A stretch of 26,451 nt of DNA from Methanosarcinaceae archaeon UBA470 (GTDB lineage: Archaea > Halobacteriota > Methanosarcinia > Methanosarcinales > Methanosarcinaceae), in contig DAKU01000059.1 of the NCBI GenBank assembly GCA_002508425.1, forward strand, positions 26,132 through 52,582, written 5' to 3'. The stretch's first letter is position 1; each line of letters begins with the position of its first letter. The notes below the pieces were generated by a model. That model was not told where the DNA came from. It ran no database searches and saw only the letters and a list, made by a program, of their open reading frames with translations. Positions 24,103 to 26,451 of the stretch are shown in pieces. The position numbers and the translations under genes were made by a program.

Positions 24103-24705
24103 ATGACGAGAAAAAAAAATCTAATCCACAGGATATGTGTTGTGTTTATGATGTTTGCCATATCAGCTTTTGTTATTTCTGGTGCGTCAGCTGCAGCAGA
24201 AGATGCAAATAGAACACTTGAAAATGAAGTAACTTCTCAGATACCAGATCAGGTGGACAAATACAATATGACAGAGGCTGAAAGCAAATTGAGTACAGAT
24301 CTGCTTGACCTTGTGAAAGCAACAAAATCGGGATCAACGGCTGAAGCTGTTGTAAATTCAGATAGTGATGAACTAGTGTACGTGTATGTTTATCTTTACA
24401 AAGGTAATAACACCAATGTTATCGAACCTATAGTAAAGGAAATTACCGATAGGGATGAGGATAATTCAGTAGCTGTTGCATGGGTTAGTGTAAACAAGCT
24501 GGAAGAGCTTGCCTCTTTAGAGGAAGTAAAGAATATAAGAACCGTAACCGCTCCTGTTGTGAACAATGGTTCTGCTACATCTGAAGAGAACGCAAGTGGA
24601 ACTAATGATGCTGAAAAAGGTAATTATCTTGCAGATGGAAACTGGATAAAACTGATAGGAATGGTCCTTTTTGCTACAACAGTATTTAAATGGAGAACTA
24701 AATAA
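24103..24705 (+). CDS. Secreted stand-alone propeptide-like protein with C-terminal membrane segment
   Basis: The product has 200 residues from ATG 24103, which has GGAGG seven bases upstream; an ATG at 24076 is in frame but lacks such a site. A signal peptide covers about residues 1-31 (VVFMMFAISAFVISGASA). Residues about 47-157 match the N-terminal region of the protease encoded next: by hand, 43 of 67 positions are identical from Leu91 to Ser157, including LVYVYVYL, EITD, LEELAS and NIRTV. The predicted beta-alpha-beta-alpha-beta order resembles subtilisin propeptides (inhibitor family I9), which fold and inhibit their enzymes. No protease domain follows; instead there is a short linker and a hydrophobic C-terminal segment (about 181-196) with a basic end. 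It probably sits on the outer face of the membrane. An in-trans inhibitor or chaperone role is inferred. Confidence 0.75.
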   Translation: MTRKKNLIHRICVVFMMFAISAFVISGASAAAEDANRTLENEVTSQIPDQVDKYNMTEAESKLSTDLLDLVKATKSGSTAEAVVNSDSDELVYVYVYLYKGNNTNVIEPIVKEITDRDEDNSVAVAWVSVNKLEELASLEEVKNIRTVTAPVVNNGSATSEENASGTNDAEKGNYLADGNWIKLIGMVLFATTVFKWRTK

Positions 24706-24768
24706 CTAGGAAATTAAAGAACTAAGTTTTCGATTGGCTAAAAATAGAGCTAAAGTGGGGGAGTAGTG

Positions 24769-26451
24769 TTGGGTAGAGTAAATGATATTAGGATAATTTG
24801 TATTGTATTAACAATATTCTATGTATCGGTTGTCATTGCTTGTGGGTCACCGGGATCATCCTCTGATGAGCCTGTTCTCCAGCTTGGGGATAAGGCTGAT
24901 AAGTACAACATAACAGAGTCACAGCTGAAAATCAGTTCATATCTGCTTAATCTTATTAAAACAACAGCATCGGAATCGCCTGTCACCAATTCAAATAGTC
25001 TTCAATCATCATATTTTATTCCGGCAAATGCAGCAACTGGATTGGATGAAGATCTTGTGTATGTATATGTATATCTAAAAAAGGACAGCAGTATTGAAGC
25101 TATTAAACCTTTAGTACACGAAATTACAGACTATGATTACGAAAATTCACTTGTAGTGGCATGGATAAGTGTTAACCGGCTCGAAGAACTCGCATCTATG
25201 GAAGAGGTAAGAAATATTCGGACTGTACTGCCTCCCGCTATAAATGCCGGGTCTGTAAACACTCAGGGAGATTCGATCCATGGAACTTCCAGTGTAAGAT
25301 CCGATTATGGTCAAGAAGGGACTGGAATCAAGATAGGAGTGATTTCAGATGGAGTGGATCATCTTGCTGATTCCCAAGCTTCTGGTGATCTGCCTGCCGA
25401 TGTTAATATACTCAGTAATAGTTATGGAGGCGACGAGGGTACTGCTATGCTGGAGATAGTACATGATATGGTACCCAGTGCAAAACTTTATTTCCATGAC
25501 TGTGGCAAAAACACAATAGCATTCAACAAAGCCATTGATGCCCTGGCAGCAGCAGGCTGCAATATCATAGTAGATGATATATCGTGGTTTACTGAACCAT
25601 ACTTTGAAGATGGAGAAAACGAAAATGTAGCAGCCCACGTTGCAAATTTAGCTAATAGCAATAATATACTATTTGTATCTTCAGCCGGTAATCATGCGGG
25701 GAGACATTATCAGGGAACATATGTCAATAATGGGAACAATTTGCATGATGAGTATTTCACAGTGTTCATGAAACCCGGAAGTAATATTGAAGTCTTCCTT
25801 CAATGGGATGATCCGTTTACATCTTCTTTAAATGACTATGACCTTTATCTGACAAATGAAAATGACATTGTTGTTATGGATTCAACAGACCCACAAAATG
25901 GTACTTCTGGTCATAATCCCTTTGAGTATATGAATTTCACCAACCCAGGTCCAGAACAAGAATACTACATCCTAATAGAGAACTACGATGGCCTGGCAGC
26001 AACAAGGACTTTGGAGCTGTTCTTTTTCAATTCAACCGATGCTATAATAGATAAAACAAATTTTGTGACAAAGGACTCCATATTTGGACATCCTGCCGTT
26101 CCGTCTGTTATTGCTGTTGGTGCGATTTCTTCTTTTGATGAAAATCATGACGATGTTGAATATTTTTCTTCAGAGGGCCCTGTAACAATTGCCTATCCTG
26201 TAGCATCCCATAGACAAAAACCGGATATCTGTGGAGTGGATGAAGTCAACATTAGCGGAGCTGGAGGATTTGGAGAATTATATAATAACAGTTGGTATTT
26301 CCCTGGAACCAGCGCTGCTGCTCCACATGTCGCAGCAGTGGCGGCACAGATATGGAGTAGCAATCTGTCAATGGCATCCACAGAAGTACGCAACATATTG
26401 CTCTCTGACTCCACTGACGATATTGACACATACGGCATTGGATTTGATTAT
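24769..26451 (+). CDS. Subtilisin-fold (S8-like) serine protease, secreted, partial
   Basis: 561 residues are visible; the C-terminus is cut off by the window edge. I chose TTG 24769, with GGGGGAG five bases upstream; GTG 24766 is an alternative. The hydrophobic signal ends in a lipobox-like VVIAC (Cys25), so it may be a lipoprotein. The propeptide spans about residues 44-162. The catalytic domain runs from about 180: Asp194 in GVISDGVDH, the oxyanion Asn308 in SSAGNH, and the nucleophile Ser515 in GTSAAAPHVAAVAA. Where subtilisins have His in HGT, this protein has Glu223 (GDEGTAMLEI). His232 lies nine residues further on. Between about 330 and 430 is an inserted domain (DDPFTSSLNDYDLYL) of the bacterial pre-peptidase type. 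The preceding gene is 63 bases upstream, probably the same transcript. Confidence 0.85.
   Translation, partial: MGRVNDIRIICIVLTIFYVSVVIACGSPGSSSDEPVLQLGDKADKYNITESQLKISSYLLNLIKTTASESPVTNSNSLQSSYFIPANAATGLDEDLVYVYVYLKKDSSIEAIKPLVHEITDYDYENSLVVAWISVNRLEELASMEEVRNIRTVLPPAINAGSVNTQGDSIHGTSSVRSDYGQEGTGIKIGVISDGVDHLADSQASGDLPADVNILSNSYGGDEGTAMLEIVHDMVPSAKLYFHDCGKNTIAFNKAIDALAAAGCNIIVDDISWFTEPYFEDGENENVAAHVANLANSNNILFVSSAGNHAGRHYQGTYVNNGNNLHDEYFTVFMKPGSNIEVFLQWDDPFTSSLNDYDLYLTNENDIVVMDSTDPQNGTSGHNPFEYMNFTNPGPEQEYYILIENYDGLAATRTLELFFFNSTDAIIDKTNFVTKDSIFGHPAVPSVIAVGAISSFDENHDDVEYFSSEGPVTIAYPVASHRQKPDICGVDEVNISGAGGFGELYNNSWYFPGTSAAAPHVAAVAAQIWSSNLSMASTEVRNILLSDSTDDIDTYGIGFDY

Noticed and set aside
25345..25638. 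Minus-strand open frame of 97 codons
   Set aside because: It lies entirely inside the protease catalytic domain, which is read on the plus strand with recognisable motifs.
1..26451. tRNA or rRNA genes, CRISPR arrays and insertion sequences
   Set aside because: I found no cloverleaf, regular spaced repeats, transposase motifs or terminal inverted repeats on either strand.

Overview
The window looks like the chromosome of a methylotrophic-type methanogen of the family Methanosarcinaceae; I cannot name the genus. The evidence is an archaeal S10/spc ribosomal protein cluster with archaeal/eukaryal-only members (eL19, eL32, eS4) and the RNase P subunit Rnp1, TATA-type promoters, GGTGA/GGAGG ribosome binding sites, an archaeal CCA-adding enzyme, bacterial-type proline genes, and a surface protein with a PGF-CTERM sorting tail and Methanosarcina-like Fn3 modules.

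Left half (1-12373, minus strand): 24 closely spaced genes, read right to left: uL3, uL4, uL23, uL2, uS19, uL22, uS3, uL29, Rnp1, uS17, uL14, uL24, eS4, uL5, uS14, uS8, uL6, eL32, eL19, uL18, uS5, uL30, uL15 and a truncated SecY. uS14 (50 residues) lies between uL5 and uS8. Many junctions overlap as ATGA or TAATG, or have the ribosome binding site inside the upstream gene, which suggests translational coupling. A perfect 10-bp hairpin touches the uL15 stop codon, so SecY may be transcribed separately. Upstream of uL3 is a 619-nt gene-free stretch with two TATA boxes and several inverted repeats, a candidate structured leader.

Middle (12993-19836): iorB and iorA (indolepyruvate:ferredoxin oxidoreductase) run on the minus strand. 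Divergently, proA and proB (first two steps of proline synthesis) are followed by cca and by an unrecognised 65-residue protein made of two copies of a helix-strand unit, which ends in a hairpin plus T-run.

Right part (19837-26451, plus strand): a 600-nt gap contains a TATA box followed by two hairpins, a candidate small RNA. Next is a 1136-residue cell-surface protein with 14 LVIVD propeller repeats, Fn3-like modules, a Ser linker and PGF-pre-PGF/PGF-CTERM, followed by two tandem hairpins. The last two genes appear linked: a 200-residue secreted protein that is essentially a free-standing protease propeptide with a C-terminal membrane segment, then a subtilisin-fold protease with the same propeptide, a lipobox-like signal and Glu in place of the catalytic His. 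This pair is the best candidate for an undescribed protease/propeptide-in-trans system. The protease runs off the right edge.
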